Assembly: GCA_003512705.1 (NCBI GenBank) | Contig: DOPF01000067.1 | Span: forward strand, 1 to 5,610 | Reading direction: 5' to 3' | Length of the DNA: 5,610 bases | Origin: Patescibacteria group bacterium | Lineage (GTDB): Bacteria > Patescibacteriota > Patescibacteriia > Veblenbacterales > UBA10138 | Shown: positions 5,410 to 5,610 of the stretch, piece after piece | Position numbering within the stretch: position 1 is the stretch's first letter | Layout of the letters: each line of letters begins with the position of its first letter | Translations under genes and position numbers: made by a program | The notes under the pieces: model-generated | Databases searched by the model: none | What the model was told of the DNA's origin: nothing | Seen by the model: only the letters and a program-made list of their open reading frames with translations

Positions 5410-5610
5410 TTATCTTTTACCTTTCAATGTGATGATACTAGAAGCTAGCACTTTCGCTATTTCATCCAGCTCAGCTTGTAACCATGATAATTCGCGTCCT
5501 GACACAACTTGAGTATCCCTAATAAGCGCCAGCCAAACTTTTGATTCATTAGCCGATTTTAGTGAGTGGGTAAAAAAGTTAATAAAATCTTTCTTGGAAC
5601 TTGCCGACTG
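5410..5610 (-). CDS. C-terminal part of a four-helix-bundle protein (23S rRNA intervening-sequence type)
   Basis: The frame is open from the window edge to a TAA at 5412-5410 and gives 66 residues; the start lies outside the window. The pattern SASSKKDFINFFTHSLKSANESKVWLALIRDT, followed by a helix ending DEIAKVLASSI, matches the last two helices of the S23/four-helix-bundle family. These are small proteins of about 115-130 residues that are frequent in CPR genomes and were first found in intervening sequences of 23S rRNA genes. Their function is not settled. Here the gene is not in an rRNA context that can be seen. It is separated from the next gene by the AT-rich spacer, so it may be an independent, mobile-like gene and not part of the envelope cluster. 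Confidence 0.78.
   Translation of the reverse strand, partial: QSASSKKDFINFFTHSLKSANESKVWLALIRDTQVVSGRELSWLQAELDEIAKVLASSIITLKGKR

Overview
The window looks like a piece of a Patescibacteria (CPR) genome, probably of the Parcubacteria type. The evidence is the combination of gene families: a small two-helix 'T4SS pilin' protein, a membrane-anchored TolB-like propeller, a membrane-anchored DsbA-like thioredoxin, a four-helix-bundle (23S rRNA intervening sequence type) protein, and intergenic AT-rich low-complexity DNA. Shine-Dalgarno sites are weak or absent. This placement is inferred from gene content, not from a marker gene. Long ORFs without internal TGA indicate that TGA is a stop here. 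Every credible gene lies on the minus strand, so the biological reading order runs from right to left.

Right part (5610 to about 3550): the 3' end of a four-helix-bundle gene, an AT-rich spacer, a coiled-coil/one-TM protein of unknown function, then a 466-residue membrane protein. The latter has a signal peptide, a VirB2/TrbC-like two-helix core and a very long extracytoplasmic C-terminal region; it holds 20 cysteines in all.

Middle part (about 3550 to 2827): a scar-like zone without an intact large gene. It contains a 76-codon ORF whose first ~43 codons are a diverged copy of the start of the TolB-like gene further left, a 32-bp perfect palindrome, a possible frameshifted gene remnant, and a 135-bp palindromic repeat element with perfect 13-bp ends. 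It ends with a good promoter placed so close to the next ATG that the message should be leaderless.

Left part (2826 to 1): a compact run of genes. A DUF6922-like small protein overlaps an AbiEii-type nucleotidyltransferase (toxin-antitoxin-like pair). After a 2-nt gap comes the TolB-like propeller, after a 3-nt gap the DsbA-like protein, and possibly one more gene running off the edge.

How they fit together: the pilin-like protein and the propeller both have extracytoplasmic cysteines that the DsbA-like protein could oxidise. The partial TolB-like copy directly after the pilin gene suggests the ancestral order was pilin, TolB-like, DsbA, and that the repeat and toxin-antitoxin-like module came between them together with a duplication of the TolB-like 5' end. 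That history is inference.
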